A stretch of 64,000 bases of DNA, from contig NZ_JAAOZT010000001.1 in assembly GCF_011947285.1 (NCBI RefSeq), forward strand, positions 186,001 to 250,000. The letters are read 5' to 3'. This DNA is from Glaciimonas immobilis (GTDB taxonomy: Bacteria > Pseudomonadota > Gammaproteobacteria > Burkholderiales > Burkholderiaceae_D). The notes beneath the pieces are model-generated. The model had not been told where the DNA came from. It was given only the letters and a program-made list of their open reading frames with translations, and made no database searches. Shown piece by piece: positions 1-8,790 of the stretch; within the stretch, counting starts at the first letter, position 1, and every line of letters starts with the position of its first letter. Position numbers and translations under genes: made by a program.

Positions 1-114
1 GCAACATCAACCCCAACGTGTTTATGTTGATCCGGGTCAGTTTTGAACAAACTTCCTATGCTGGACTTTGAGTATCAAAACGCTTGGGTTTTGCCGTCGT
101 TATTTATTCAAAAA

Positions 115-1014
115 TTAAGCGTAAGCAACCAGCGAGGTTTTCATTTTCTTTAAGGCTACCGCTTCGATTTGACGGATGCGTTCTGCTGACACGCCGAATT
201 CTTTGGCTAGTTCATGTAATGTTGCGCCTGAACCGTCGTCGTTTGCTAACCAGCGTGATTCTACGATACGGCGGGAGCGATCATCTAGTTTGCCCAAGGC
301 GGACTCTAAGCCTTCTGATTGCAAGCGGTCATATTGCTGTGCTTCCAGCACTTTAGTAGGCTCTTGCATATCTGACGATAAATAAGCGATTGGTGCGAAT
401 TTATCATCATCGTCATCCATTGGTGCTTCAAGCGCAATATCGCGACCTGTGAGACGGGTTTCCATCTCAATCACTTCTTCGCGTTTAACGTTCAGGGTTT
501 TTGCCAGATCATCGACTTGCGCCGGTGTCATCGCATCCAGACCGATTTTATGGCTGCGCAGATTAAAGAACAGTTTGCGCTGCGCTTTGGTGGTGGCGAC
601 CTTTACCAGACGCCAATTTTTCAGAATGTATTCATGCATCTCTGCTTTAATCCAATGCATTGCATAGGACACCAAGCGCACGCCTTGGTCGGGATCAAAG
701 CGTTTGACGGCTTTCATTAATCCAATATTGCCTTCCTGGATTAAGTCAGCATGGGGCAGTCCATAGCCCAAATAGCCACGGGCGATGGATACGACCAGTC
801 GGAGATGAGATAACACCAACTTTTGCGCGGCCGCCAGATCGTTGTTTTCACGCAGTTTTTGAGCAAGCGAAATTTCTTCGTCATGCGTTAGCATTGGGAG
901 GCGATTCACAGCCGAAATATAGGCGTCAATGTTGCCCAACGTCCCTGAGAAGCCAAGTGCCAAAACACCTGAGTCGGCTGGAATTAACGCAGTTTGTAGC
1001 GATGGATTTTTCAT
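115..1014 (-). CDS. rpoH: RNA polymerase heat-shock sigma factor RpoH (sigma-32)
   Basis: Alternative sigma factor that directs RNA polymerase to heat-shock promoters (chaperones, proteases). The 299-residue length is normal for sigma-32. Region 2 is clear (DLIQEGNIGLMKAVKRFDP, then a SYAMHWIKAEMHEYI segment), followed by the RpoH box QRKLFFNLR that separates sigma-32 from RpoD, and a C-terminal region 4 helix-turn-helix (GVSAERIRQIEAVALKKMK). The start is supported by an AGGAGA ribosome site just upstream. The gene is monocistronic here. Its upstream region carries a CIRCE operator (see 1082-1108), so transcription is probably controlled by HrcA. Identity is nearly certain; the regulation is inferred from the operator. 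Confidence 0.97.
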   Translation of the reverse strand: MKNPSLQTALIPADSGVLALGFSGTLGNIDAYISAVNRLPMLTHDEEISLAQKLRENNDLAAAQKLVLSHLRLVVSIARGYLGYGLPHADLIQEGNIGLMKAVKRFDPDQGVRLVSYAMHWIKAEMHEYILKNWRLVKVATTKAQRKLFFNLRSHKIGLDAMTPAQVDDLAKTLNVKREEVIEMETRLTGRDIALEAPMDDDDDKFAPIAYLSSDMQEPTKVLEAQQYDRLQSEGLESALGKLDDRSRRIVESRWLANDDGSGATLHELAKEFGVSAERIRQIEAVALKKMKTSLVAYA

Positions 1015-1370
1015 TGTTTCTCCTAGCTGTCAGCGGCTTTTAGTCCACACGGCTTAAACCAGACTGATTTGATCAGGTATTCTAGCACTCCCTTATAACG
1101 AGTGCTAATCGATTTTATTAAACTATTCTGATAGCGCATGGCTATTACAAGATGCTGTGATCTAAACTTTAAGTATCTTCGAGTTGTTACTGCGGAAGAA
1201 GTTCGCCAAGCCTTTTCGAAACTTGTGACATTATGTAACGCGGGGATTTTCCAGGACAACTTGTCTATAAATGAGTCTAAAAGGCGACATAATTACCTCA
1301 AGGTGTGGCGCAGGGGAGTATTGGGCTTCCAGAACCCTGATCTGCTGGCGCCAGATCGCCGCGAGACTAA
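1015..1370. other. Intergenic region upstream of rpoH
   Basis: This 356-base stretch separates the rpoH start from the end of the COG0523-like gene. Apart from the CIRCE element I see no convincing gene, sigma-32 promoter or terminator. Short open frames on both strands lack ribosome sites and family resemblance. Confidence 0.5.
1082..1108 (-). promoter_or_regulatory. CIRCE operator (HrcA site) upstream of rpoH
   Basis: The plus strand reads CTAGCACTC, nine bases (CCTTATAAC), then GAGTGCTAA. The CIRCE consensus is TTAGCACTC-N9-GAGTGCTAA, so 17 of 18 arm positions match and the spacer has the canonical length. The site ends 68 bases before the rpoH start codon, where a repressor would block initiation or early elongation. 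CIRCE is the binding site of HrcA, the heat-inducible repressor of groESL and hrcA; to my recollection it has also been predicted before rpoH in other betaproteobacteria. hrcA itself is not in this window. Confidence 0.88.
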
Positions 1371-1832
1371 TCATATGACGATATCAGCGGTCAGCGTCAA
1401 CCAGGCATCGTAAGGTGGAGAGCGCAGCAGGATACGGATGGTTTCGATATGGGTGACGTTTGCGATACTAATAAACAGTCGGCGCGGGCGACTGCGGAGC
1501 ATCCGATTCAAGGTAACCCGCAGTGTGAGGTTCCCGACACAACATAAGCAGCCTGGCGCTACCCGTCTGACGTCTATGCCTGGTTCGGGCAGTTCTAAAT
1601 CGCTTTTGCCATCTGGCAATCCTTCCAGTAGTACGCCGATGGTGCCCTGTGCCGATCCCGCTAGATCGCGAGGGGAGTGGGTGAATTCAGTTCCAACCTT
1701 GATGGACTGCCAGATCGCCCTCTCGCGGGCAAAAGCCGTCGGCCCTGTTACTAACGTCAGCGAGGTGAGCGAAGGGATCAAAACAGACCTAGGTGTATCA
1801 AATATAATAGCTTTAGAAACAATTAATGTCAT
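1371..1832 (-). CDS. Short COG0523/CobW-like protein lacking the P-loop
   Basis: The stretch PGCLCCVGNLTLRVTLNRMLRSRPRRLFI (GCLCC at residues 94-98) is the metal-binding GCxCC signature and following helix of COG0523 (CobW/YjiA/P47K) GTPases. Those proteins normally start with a Walker A loop GxxGxGKTT. Here the equivalent place (LVTGPTAFARERA, about residues 27-37) keeps the strand and first glycine but has no GK[ST]. At 153 residues it is about half the usual size and has no C-terminal CobW domain. The ATG overlaps the stop of the upstream response-regulator gene by four bases, so the two are probably translationally coupled. It may be a degenerate GTPase kept as a metal-binding or regulatory protein. 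Function unknown. Confidence 0.6.
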   Translation of the reverse strand: MTLIVSKAIIFDTPRSVLIPSLTSLTLVTGPTAFARERAIWQSIKVGTEFTHSPRDLAGSAQGTIGVLLEGLPDGKSDLELPEPGIDVRRVAPGCLCCVGNLTLRVTLNRMLRSRPRRLFISIANVTHIETIRILLRSPPYDAWLTLTADIVI

Positions 1833-2545
1833 CCACTTTTTTTGCTCAGCTTGCCTGGATCGACACCCAGTTGCTTTAGTTTGCGATACAAATGGGTGCG
1901 CTCCAGACCAGTCTTTTCGGCCACGCGCGTCATACTGCCACTTTCCCGAATCAAATGGTATTCAAAGTAAGCGCGCTCAAACGCGTCGCGGGCTTCACGC
2001 AGCGGCAGGCCAAACGACGTAGAAAAAAGGTTATCCGACGCGAGCATTGCCACTGGTTGCGGTGAAAGGTGCGGCGCTTCGGTAGCCGACGGGTTACCGA
2101 AACTGTTGCCGATAATCATCTCGGGCGTCTCACTAGAAACGGCGGGTGGGGCGAACAGGGTGGGTGAGCGGGACGGTTTAGGGCCTTGCGACAAACCTTG
2201 TTGCACTGCTTTGAGCAATTTTTGTAAGGCGATCGGCTTTTCTAAAAAATTTAAAGCGCCAATACGCGTTGCTTCCACTGCAGTATCAATTGTGGCATGA
2301 CCAGACATCATGATGACGGGCATTGTCAGCAGGCCGTCACGTTGCCATTCTTTGAGCAGTGTGACGCCATCGGTATCCGGCATCCAGATATCCAGCAGTA
2401 CCAGATCCGGGACCCCATTGTGCCGAAATTCACGCGCCTGTTGGGCGTTTTCTGCGGTGGCGACCACGTGCCCTTCGTCTCCTAGAATTTCGGAGAGTAA
2501 TTCTCGAATTCCCATTTCGTCATCAACGACCAGGATATTAGCCAT
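1829..2545 (-). CDS. NtrX-like response regulator with Fis-type HTH, no AAA+ domain
   Basis: Two-component response regulator. The receiver domain (residues 1-120) has the acidic pair DDE at 8-10, phospho-acceptor D52 (LVLLDIWMPD), the SGHA switch and K103 (LEKP). After a low-complexity linker, the last 55 residues form a Fis-family helix-turn-helix (MTRVAEKTGLERTHLYRKLKQLGVD), as in NtrX. The central sigma-54-interacting AAA+ domain of true NtrX is absent, so it should act at ordinary promoters. The partner kinase is presumably NtrY at 3064-5385, although 518 bases separate them. It overlaps the next gene (COG0523-like) by four bases. Symbols used for relatives vary, so none is assigned. Confidence 0.88.
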   Translation of the reverse strand: MANILVVDDEMGIRELLSEILGDEGHVVATAENAQQAREFRHNGVPDLVLLDIWMPDTDGVTLLKEWQRDGLLTMPVIMMSGHATIDTAVEATRIGALNFLEKPIALQKLLKAVQQGLSQGPKPSRSPTLFAPPAVSSETPEMIIGNSFGNPSATEAPHLSPQPVAMLASDNLFSTSFGLPLREARDAFERAYFEYHLIRESGSMTRVAEKTGLERTHLYRKLKQLGVDPGKLSKKSG

Positions 2546-2957
2546 GCGTAAACTTTCCTATTTTCGGTTGCATCAAATTTATTTTTGAACTCGTAACCCA
2601 TTAAAATCTATTCGATAGCCGCACTTGTTTGTGCTTAGGTTTAATTTTCTCAAATTCGTGTATGCACATAAATAATATCTTACTACGCAACTGCGGTGTC
2701 GACGCGTCCCCAATCTTGCATTTATCCAGATTTGGCGCGATTTAAAGGACTCCATGCGTTTGCGGACGATCAAATCAGCGCTCAGATGCACCTTTTTGCG
2801 CAGGGACAGATTTTATCCTTTCGTAGGATGTGTACGCTGCGCCATCATGAGCCAGTAAAAACCGCCTTACGCGTAAAACCAATACATACAATCGTTCTAG
2901 CAAGTCTCCACGTACCCTTTTATGCGGAGGCAGCCTAATTCCGCGGGTAAAGTCAAT

Positions 2958-2981
2958 TACGTAATGAATGCTCATTACGTA
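2958..2981. repeat. Perfect 10-bp inverted repeat, 4-base loop
   Basis: The arms TACGTAATGA and TCATTACGTA flank ATGC. It lies 83 bases past the ntrY stop. No T-run follows on the minus strand, so a rho-independent terminator is unlikely; a protein-binding site is equally possible. Confidence 0.6.
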
Positions 2982-3036
2982 TGAGGCCACGACCTCCAGT
3001 CGGAGCATACATCCTAAAACGATGACATGCTACTTT

Positions 3037-3050
3037 GCAGAGTACTCTGC
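3037..3050. repeat. 14-bp perfect palindrome immediately after ntrY
   Basis: GCAGAGTACTCTGC is self-complementary over its full length and sits 14 bases beyond the ntrY stop codon. It has no loop, which favours a dimeric regulator site over an RNA hairpin. Confidence 0.6.
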
Positions 3051-3063
3051 GATGCAAAATGCC

Positions 3064-5385
3064 TTAAATCGATTTTTGCTCTCTACCCGTTAACGATCCG
3101 GGCGCTAACTTTAACAGCAAAATTAATATTTTGGCACCTTTTGTGTCGCTGCGATTACGTAAGTCAATGCGGCCGCCATGTTCATCAACGATCTTTTTCA
3201 CCATTGGCAATCCTAACCCGGTTCCGCGGGGTTTGGAAGTGACGTATGGCTCAAACGCCCGCGCCAGAATTTTGGCCGAAAAGCCGGGGCCATTATCCGT
3301 AATCGAAAATCGCACTGCGGTGCTGGGTCGTCCGCCGGAACCCTGATAACTAATTCGCTCCGTCACGACGTCAATGCGCGGTGTCGTAACTTCTGCTGTC
3401 GGATCAGTCACCGCGTCCTGAGCGTTTTGCAGCAAATTATGAATTACTTGGCGCAATTGCGTCGCATCACCCATCACGTGCGGCAATTCCGGGTCCAGCG
3501 ATGCATGAATCATATCGCGTTCATCTCCGGCAACGTACAGGTGCAGGACTTCCGCGACAAGCACGTTCAGGTCAAGCTCCGTTAATACTGCCGGCGGGGT
3601 TTTTGCATAGTCACGGAAGTCATCTACCATCCGTTTCATCGCGGCAACCTGATTGACGATGGTGGAGGTGCTTTTTTTAAGAATCGCGGCGTCCTGCGTC
3701 ATCAGCTTGTCTTCCAGCTTCATCTGTAAGCGCTCGGCAGAGAGCTGAATTGGCGTGAGCGGATTTTTGATTTCATGCGCTAAACGCCGCGCTACTTCAC
3801 CCCAGGCAATCGATCGCTGCGCTGAGATGACGTCAGAAATATCGTCAAACACGACAACATAACCATCGCGATTTTCAACCGGCAGACGGGAGCCCCGGGC
3901 CAGCAGTGAAATATCGTCGCTGTCCATGCTATCCATGCGACGGGGAATTTCAATCTGTTGTTGCCAGTGCAGGTGGCTTTCGCCTATTTTGCCTGCTGCA
4001 AACTGTGCGCTTTGTTCTGAGAACGCCTTGGTAATGATCTCGGCAAAATGGGCCAGGCCGTCAATGATGTTTAATGGCTCGCCGATGTGCGGGCTTAAAT
4101 CGTACTGCAAAATACGATGCACCGATTGATTGCTGGTCACCAGATGAAAGTCTTCGTCCAGCACCATCACGCCAGCCGACATATTGGCCAGTACGGACTC
4201 AAGATAAGCTTTGGCATTCTCAAGTTCGTTGCGGTTTTTTTCTACCGAGGCGCGCGCGTCCGATAATTGCCGCGTCATCATATTAAAAGACTGCGTCAGG
4301 GTGCCTAGTTCGTCGGAGGTCGCAATAATGGGTCGCGGAGAAAGATTGCCCTCGGCTACGGCCTTGGTGCCCTCGGCCAGTAATAACAGGGGTTTTGCCA
4401 GATCGCTCGCAATCAAAAATGCGCTAATAATCGCCCCGAAAATGGCAAGCAACAGGGTCAGTGTCAGCGTGACCAGATAGATTTTGCGCAGGCCGGAACG
4501 CGCTAGAGAGCGTTCCTGGTATTCGCTCGACGCAGCGCGCAAGGCCTCGGCATTGGTCGCGAGATAAGTGGGAACCGGTTGCGAAATTTGTAGAAAGCGG
4601 GTTTCGTTTTGTAACGATAACGTTTTGATCGGAGCCGGAATTTCAATGATGACATGCAGCCGCAAATTATTGTTCGCCTCGTTGACCGACGTGGCCGATA
4701 TATCGGTTTGTTTAGCCTCACTTATCGCATCGCGACTGTCTGTTTCGCTTTCAATTGCGGAGAAGCCTCTGCTTTGGCGTGCCTGACGCAGCATGGCGGG
4801 AGTCGGCAGCATTGGCGTCAAGGTCCCCAGGCGGCCCCCTACCGAAGCAATTAGCTGACCATTGCTGGCGAGTATCGATGCCTCGATATTCTGATCGCGC
4901 AGACGCGTCAGCTGTGAGACCTGTCCAGAACTGGTCTCTTCGGATAGCTCCAGCGCGATGCCCTTGGTTTTGACAATCAGGTCCGATAGCGATGTGTTAA
5001 GCGCAGCGCGACCCAGATTCAGTCCGGATTCCAGCGCCGATTCTACCCGGACATCAAACCATGACTCAATCGAACGAGAGACGAATTGCACCGAAACCAG
5101 ATAAATGATTACGCCCGGCAAAATGCCGATCACGGCAAACAGCAATACCAGTTTGGCCATCAGTCGGGAGCCGAACTTGCCCCGCTTGTACCGGCTATAA
5201 AGTCTGCCCAGTAACAGGCATACCAGCGCCAGCAAGGCGACCGCTACCAGCGCGTTCAACCCGAACAGCCATGAGTAATATTTGTCGAAAAATACGGAGT
5301 TCTCGGAAGCCGATGCTAGCAAGAACAGAAGAATGCTGATTATCGCGCCACCGACGATCAGTAAATAACGAATTGCGCGGGGCAT
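3064..5385 (-). CDS. ntrY: Membrane sensor histidine kinase NtrY
   Basis: Nitrogen/redox-type sensor kinase of the NtrY family, 773 residues. Three membrane segments lie near the N-terminus (about 7-26, 39-60, 76-100) and a fourth at about 303-328, leaving a long periplasmic sensor region between the last two. Then come a HAMP linker (330-380), a coiled coil, a PAS domain (390-520), and HisKA with the phosphorylated H537 in LAHEIKNPLTPIQ. The ATPase domain shows the N box (HNLLQNAQDAV, about 649-659), the G1 box DNGPGF (697-702) and the G2 box GTGLGLPMV (721-729). The start codon directly abuts the stop of the DUF4390 gene, so the two are co-translated. The cognate regulator is probably the gene at 1829-2545. 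Confidence 0.93.
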   Translation of the reverse strand: MPRAIRYLLIVGGAIISILLFLLASASENSVFFDKYYSWLFGLNALVAVALLALVCLLLGRLYSRYKRGKFGSRLMAKLVLLFAVIGILPGVIIYLVSVQFVSRSIESWFDVRVESALESGLNLGRAALNTSLSDLIVKTKGIALELSEETSSGQVSQLTRLRDQNIEASILASNGQLIASVGGRLGTLTPMLPTPAMLRQARQSRGFSAIESETDSRDAISEAKQTDISATSVNEANNNLRLHVIIEIPAPIKTLSLQNETRFLQISQPVPTYLATNAEALRAASSEYQERSLARSGLRKIYLVTLTLTLLLAIFGAIISAFLIASDLAKPLLLLAEGTKAVAEGNLSPRPIIATSDELGTLTQSFNMMTRQLSDARASVEKNRNELENAKAYLESVLANMSAGVMVLDEDFHLVTSNQSVHRILQYDLSPHIGEPLNIIDGLAHFAEIITKAFSEQSAQFAAGKIGESHLHWQQQIEIPRRMDSMDSDDISLLARGSRLPVENRDGYVVVFDDISDVISAQRSIAWGEVARRLAHEIKNPLTPIQLSAERLQMKLEDKLMTQDAAILKKSTSTIVNQVAAMKRMVDDFRDYAKTPPAVLTELDLNVLVAEVLHLYVAGDERDMIHASLDPELPHVMGDATQLRQVIHNLLQNAQDAVTDPTAEVTTPRIDVVTERISYQGSGGRPSTAVRFSITDNGPGFSAKILARAFEPYVTSKPRGTGLGLPMVKKIVDEHGGRIDLRNRSDTKGAKILILLLKLAPGSLTGREQKSI

Positions 5386-6207
5386 TTACTCTGCCTTGTA
5401 ATTGAAGGTTTTCCAGTCGGACGAAAGACGCCAGTCGCTGTTGTTCAACGCGTTGACCTGAAATGGCTTGGGTAACTGCGCCAGATCAAGTCCCATGCGG
5501 ACCGCCACTTTATAGATCTCGCCGGTTTGCAAAGCGCCTTTTTCGGCGATTATCCAACGGCTAGGTCGGCGAATGAGAGACAGCGCATCTTCGAGCGAGT
5601 CAAAACTTTGTTGCAGATTGCCATTGATAGCAGCGTGATAGCGGCGCGTCAGAACATTGTATGAGAGGCGGATGGTTTGCGACGCGTTGATCGCCTTTTC
5701 ATCAAACCAATACCAGCGCGGTCGCGTCAACTCAACCTCGGTCGTGAAATACAGCGGCACACCGCGCTGGATAGCATCCTCGAGCCCGCGGTTGAGCTCG
5801 AAGGAGAACGCAGCAGAAAGCCTGTAGCCTTCATCGCTGATCTCAATCCGTGCACGCGTCATGTCGGCACCGTCAGAGGCAAAGACTAGGCTGGAGCTGA
5901 ACGACATCAGTAGTGCTACAAACATCGTCAACTTTATCAACCTGAGCCACGTGCACTTAGCCGTACCAACGATAAGGGGCCGTAAAAGACGGGTGACAGT
6001 ACCTGTGCCTGGATTGTCTTTAATGCCATCTGCGTGTGCGGATGCGGTGGTCTGCTTCTGCGCATCTTCATGCTTCCCATCATTATGCACCACAGGGTAT
6101 TCGCATCGCGGCCGCGCCTCTCCCGCATTCTGCCTTTCTAAAAGGTCAGCTTTGCCGAAGTTGCGGTTACGAAGGAAGTCGGGTGTTTGAGGCAAGGGTC
6201 GCTTCAC
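5386..6207 (-). CDS. DUF4390 domain protein, exported or membrane-anchored
   Basis: The C-terminal 175 residues match the DUF4390 family that accompanies rsmB and ntrY in Burkholderiales: a short hydrophobic segment (LIKLTMFVALLMSFSSSLVFA, about 90-110) followed by a beta-rich domain with YWFDEKA and SLxRRPSRW-type motifs. No biochemical role is known. Relatives are about 190-200 residues long; here the frame opens at a GTG some 85 residues earlier with a polar extension that looks non-homologous. The true start may be an internal GTG (for example near 6090) or even the ATG at 5925, which would trim the signal segment. Its stop codon abuts the ntrY ATG. Confidence 0.82.
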   Translation of the reverse strand: MKRPLPQTPDFLRNRNFGKADLLERQNAGEARPRCEYPVVHNDGKHEDAQKQTTASAHADGIKDNPGTGTVTRLLRPLIVGTAKCTWLRLIKLTMFVALLMSFSSSLVFASDGADMTRARIEISDEGYRLSAAFSFELNRGLEDAIQRGVPLYFTTEVELTRPRWYWFDEKAINASQTIRLSYNVLTRRYHAAINGNLQQSFDSLEDALSLIRRPSRWIIAEKGALQTGEIYKVAVRMGLDLAQLPKPFQVNALNNSDWRLSSDWKTFNYKAE

Positions 6208-6340
6208 TGTTCTCGGGCCGGATCTAAGTCCAGAAAATAAGGTGCGAATAATACAATGATTGGATGCTAGAAAGTGGCCTTATGATCTGTTATCAATGTA
6301 GTTGCTAAATTGTAATTCATTAACCGTAACAGAAACCTGG

Positions 6341-7870
6341 CTAACCGCATGTCTTCTGAAATAAGGCGTAAAACAGGCCATCCCGATCCTCATTGCCCGT
6401 CGCCATAGGCATGAGTTGGCCCGGAGCAGTCAATCTGATCGCTTGATTTCGTTGCGCAAACGCTACCGCTTGGTCTTCCGATTCTTGCGGCCATAAAGAG
6501 CAGGTGACGAGCAACAATTTACCATCTGGTCGCAGCATCTGCCAAAGGTTGTCCAGAATATCTGCCGAAAGTGTTGCAAGTTGGTCAGTGTCGGTAACGC
6601 GACGCAGCCACCTTATATCCGGGTGGCGGCGCACAATGCCAGACGCTGTACAGGGAACGTCGGCCAAAATACGATCAAACTGCTGACCGTCCCACCATCC
6701 ATCTACGCTGGCACCCACGCGGGCATCGCCGACTTGCAACGTTGCACTAAGTTGCAAGCGTTGAAGATTTTGCGCTATGCGTTGCAAGCGTTTTGCATCA
6801 TGATCCAGGGCGGTGACTGTCACATCGGCTATTTCTAGTAAATGACAGGTTTTGCCTCCCGGGGCGGCACAAGCATCCAGTACGCGCATTCCGTCCTGTA
6901 AATCTAATAGCGGTGCAGCGAGTTGTGCAGCCGCATCTTGCACGGAGACTAAGCCTTGTTCAAAACCTGGAATCTGATTGACCGGTAACGGTTTATCCAG
7001 GCGTACCGCGACCGGGCCGATACAGCTGGCCTGAATATTATTCTCGGATAAGAGTTGAAGATAATTCTCTACGCTGATCTTGCGCTGATTGACACGCAGA
7101 GTGAGCGGCGGCGGCTGGTTGCCGCGCGACAGAATGGCTTGCCAGTCGTGCGGATAGGCGGCTTGCATCTGCTCTATCCACCACACAGGATAATTCCATA
7201 AGGCCAGAGGATTCTTGTTCGCTTCGCTGGTGAGTGCATCGCGCTCGCGCAAAAAGCGACGTAACACCGCATTGACCATGCCTTTTGCATGCGCGATGCT
7301 CAGGTCCGAACCGGTTGCGGTAACGGCCTGATCCACGGTGGTGAAGTGGTCGTACGCTGGATCATCCACCTCGGCGAGCAAACTCAGCGCGCAACACAAC
7401 AGACCGTGCAGCAACGACGGTTCCGGGGCTTTGCTAGTCAGTGCCGCCAGCAATACTTCAGCCTGACCAACGCCGCGCATAGTCCGATAAGCGATATCCT
7501 GAATCGCACCACGGGTTGGCGCGGGCGCGGCAGACTGTGCAAATACTTGCGAAAGCGCCTGCGGTAAGGATGCGCCGTCGCGGACCATAGCAATCGCCTG
7601 ACCCGCACCTAACAACGCGTACGCCAGCGAATCGGGTTTCAGGCTGGAGAAGTTTAATCTATGTTTGATGTCTGGCCGTAACGTGTCGGGCCGTGGTGCA
7701 AGGGTCTTTGCTACCGACGGCGCTTGCGATTGGGGCGTTGAACGCACGCTCGACTGCGCCGGCGACCGGGCCGGTGAGCGAGCGGATGACGTGTACGGCT
7801 TGGACGGGGTAGTAGTGGAACCCACTGTCGGGCTGGCTTTTTTTACGACGCGAATTTTATTTTTGTCCAT
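6341..7870 (-). CDS. rsmB: 16S rRNA (cytosine-967-C5)-methyltransferase RsmB
   Basis: Methylates C967 of 16S rRNA using S-adenosylmethionine. The N-terminal NusB-like RNA-binding region is followed by the SAM site VLDACAAPGGKTCHLLE, the DVPCTASGIVRRHPDIRWLR motif IV containing one active-site cysteine, and the LLVTCSLWPQESE motif VI cysteine. At 509 residues it is about 75 longer than typical RsmB. The excess is an N-terminal low-complexity segment rich in Ser, Pro, Ala and Arg (SARSPARSPAQSS). The ATG at 7870 has only a weak ribosome site. It heads the run rsmB-DUF4390-ntrY, a conserved betaproteobacterial order. Confidence 0.95.
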   Translation of the reverse strand: MDKNKIRVVKKASPTVGSTTTPSKPYTSSARSPARSPAQSSVRSTPQSQAPSVAKTLAPRPDTLRPDIKHRLNFSSLKPDSLAYALLGAGQAIAMVRDGASLPQALSQVFAQSAAPAPTRGAIQDIAYRTMRGVGQAEVLLAALTSKAPEPSLLHGLLCCALSLLAEVDDPAYDHFTTVDQAVTATGSDLSIAHAKGMVNAVLRRFLRERDALTSEANKNPLALWNYPVWWIEQMQAAYPHDWQAILSRGNQPPPLTLRVNQRKISVENYLQLLSENNIQASCIGPVAVRLDKPLPVNQIPGFEQGLVSVQDAAAQLAAPLLDLQDGMRVLDACAAPGGKTCHLLEIADVTVTALDHDAKRLQRIAQNLQRLQLSATLQVGDARVGASVDGWWDGQQFDRILADVPCTASGIVRRHPDIRWLRRVTDTDQLATLSADILDNLWQMLRPDGKLLLVTCSLWPQESEDQAVAFAQRNQAIRLTAPGQLMPMATGNEDRDGLFYALFQKTCG

Positions 7871-7887
7871 GGTAGGTATTGAATGCT

Positions 7888-8532
7888 TTAACTTTTAGTG
7901 AAGGCCAGTTTTACACCAAGCGCGATAAAAGCCGCGCCTACGGTGCGTTCCAGCCACAGCTTAATATGTGGATTGTTGCTGGCGTGACGGCTAACTGTGC
8001 CCGCTAGCAACGCGGTGCCACTATTCCAGCATAACGACAGGCTAGCAAAAATGCTACCTAACAACAGAAAGGCAAGAATTTTGTGCGGCGAGTCGGGTTT
8101 GACGAATAATGGAAAAAATGACAAGAAAAACAAAATAACCTTGGGGTTGAGTACATTGGTCATCAACGCCTGCAAAAAAATTGTGCTGTGGGTACGTGCC
8201 GCGCCTGAGTTGGCCTTCGTTGTTACCGCATCGCCCTTTTTAAGCAACATCTTTAGGCCGAGATAAATCAGATATCCGCCGCCGGCGAGCTTGATCAGCA
8301 TTAAAGACGAAGCGGATGCGGCCAGTAACGCCGTTAATCCAAATGCCGATAGCGTCGCGTGGATCAGGCAACCAGCGGTAATGCCGAATGCCGACATCAT
8401 TCCTGCTGAGCGCCCCTGCGCCACGCTGCGGCCGACAATATAAGCAGTATCCGGGCCCGGCGTCGCATTTAGCAGCAGCACGGTCAGGCAAAACAGGCTC
8501 AAACTGGAAATGCCGAAGAAGCTTGTCAACAT
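7888..8532 (-). CDS. LysE/RhtB-family amino-acid exporter
   Basis: Inner-membrane exporter of the LysE/RhtB superfamily, 214 residues with about six hydrophobic segments. The N-terminal signature NATPGPDTAYIVGRS and the internal NPKVILFFLSFFPLF are typical. Members export amino acids such as threonine, homoserine or leucine, but the substrate cannot be read from the sequence. It lies 17 bases upstream of rsmB on the same strand and may share its transcript. Confidence 0.9.
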   Translation of the reverse strand: MLTSFFGISSLSLFCLTVLLLNATPGPDTAYIVGRSVAQGRSAGMMSAFGITAGCLIHATLSAFGLTALLAASASSLMLIKLAGGGYLIYLGLKMLLKKGDAVTTKANSGAARTHSTIFLQALMTNVLNPKVILFFLSFFPLFVKPDSPHKILAFLLLGSIFASLSLCWNSGTALLAGTVSRHASNNPHIKLWLERTVGAAFIALGVKLAFTKS

Positions 8533-8790
8533 GAAATCCGCTACTGCATCTGTTGGAAAGTCATGATTGTAACGGCATGCAGGGCGGCTGCGGGCAGAGA
8601 CTGGTGATTTCAGCTAAAGTAACCGGTCATTTAATCGGTTTCTGGTCACGGATTGTTGGTAATCGGCTACTGGTTATGGCTAAAGCACGGTCGTTCACCT
8701 GTCGAGCGCTGTCTGGTGCACCCGCTTTCCACATTCGCGTCAAAATTGGTGCATCGCTCTGCTCCTCGCAATTATTTTAAAGGCAACTGT

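Larger units (their letters stand above)
2546..3063. other. 518-bp insertion-like spacer between ntrY and its response regulator
   Basis: Open frames here (for example near 2579-2791 and 2775-3008, minus strand) have no ribosome sites and resemble no family I know. The stretch is somewhat AT-rich. It contains two strong symmetric elements near its ntrY end: a 10-bp inverted repeat with a 4-base loop at 2958-2981 and a 14-bp perfect palindrome at 3037-3050. No transposase remnant or flanking target duplication was recognised. Confidence 0.5.

Noticed and set aside
76-93. CAAAAC-GCTTGG-GTTTTG inverted repeat after rpoH, possible terminator.
   Set aside because: Only six weak A/T-rich pairs, no T-run in the minus direction; cannot be supported as a terminator.
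2579-3008. Open frames on the minus strand between ntrY and its regulator.
   Set aside because: No ribosome site, no recognisable domain, odd composition.
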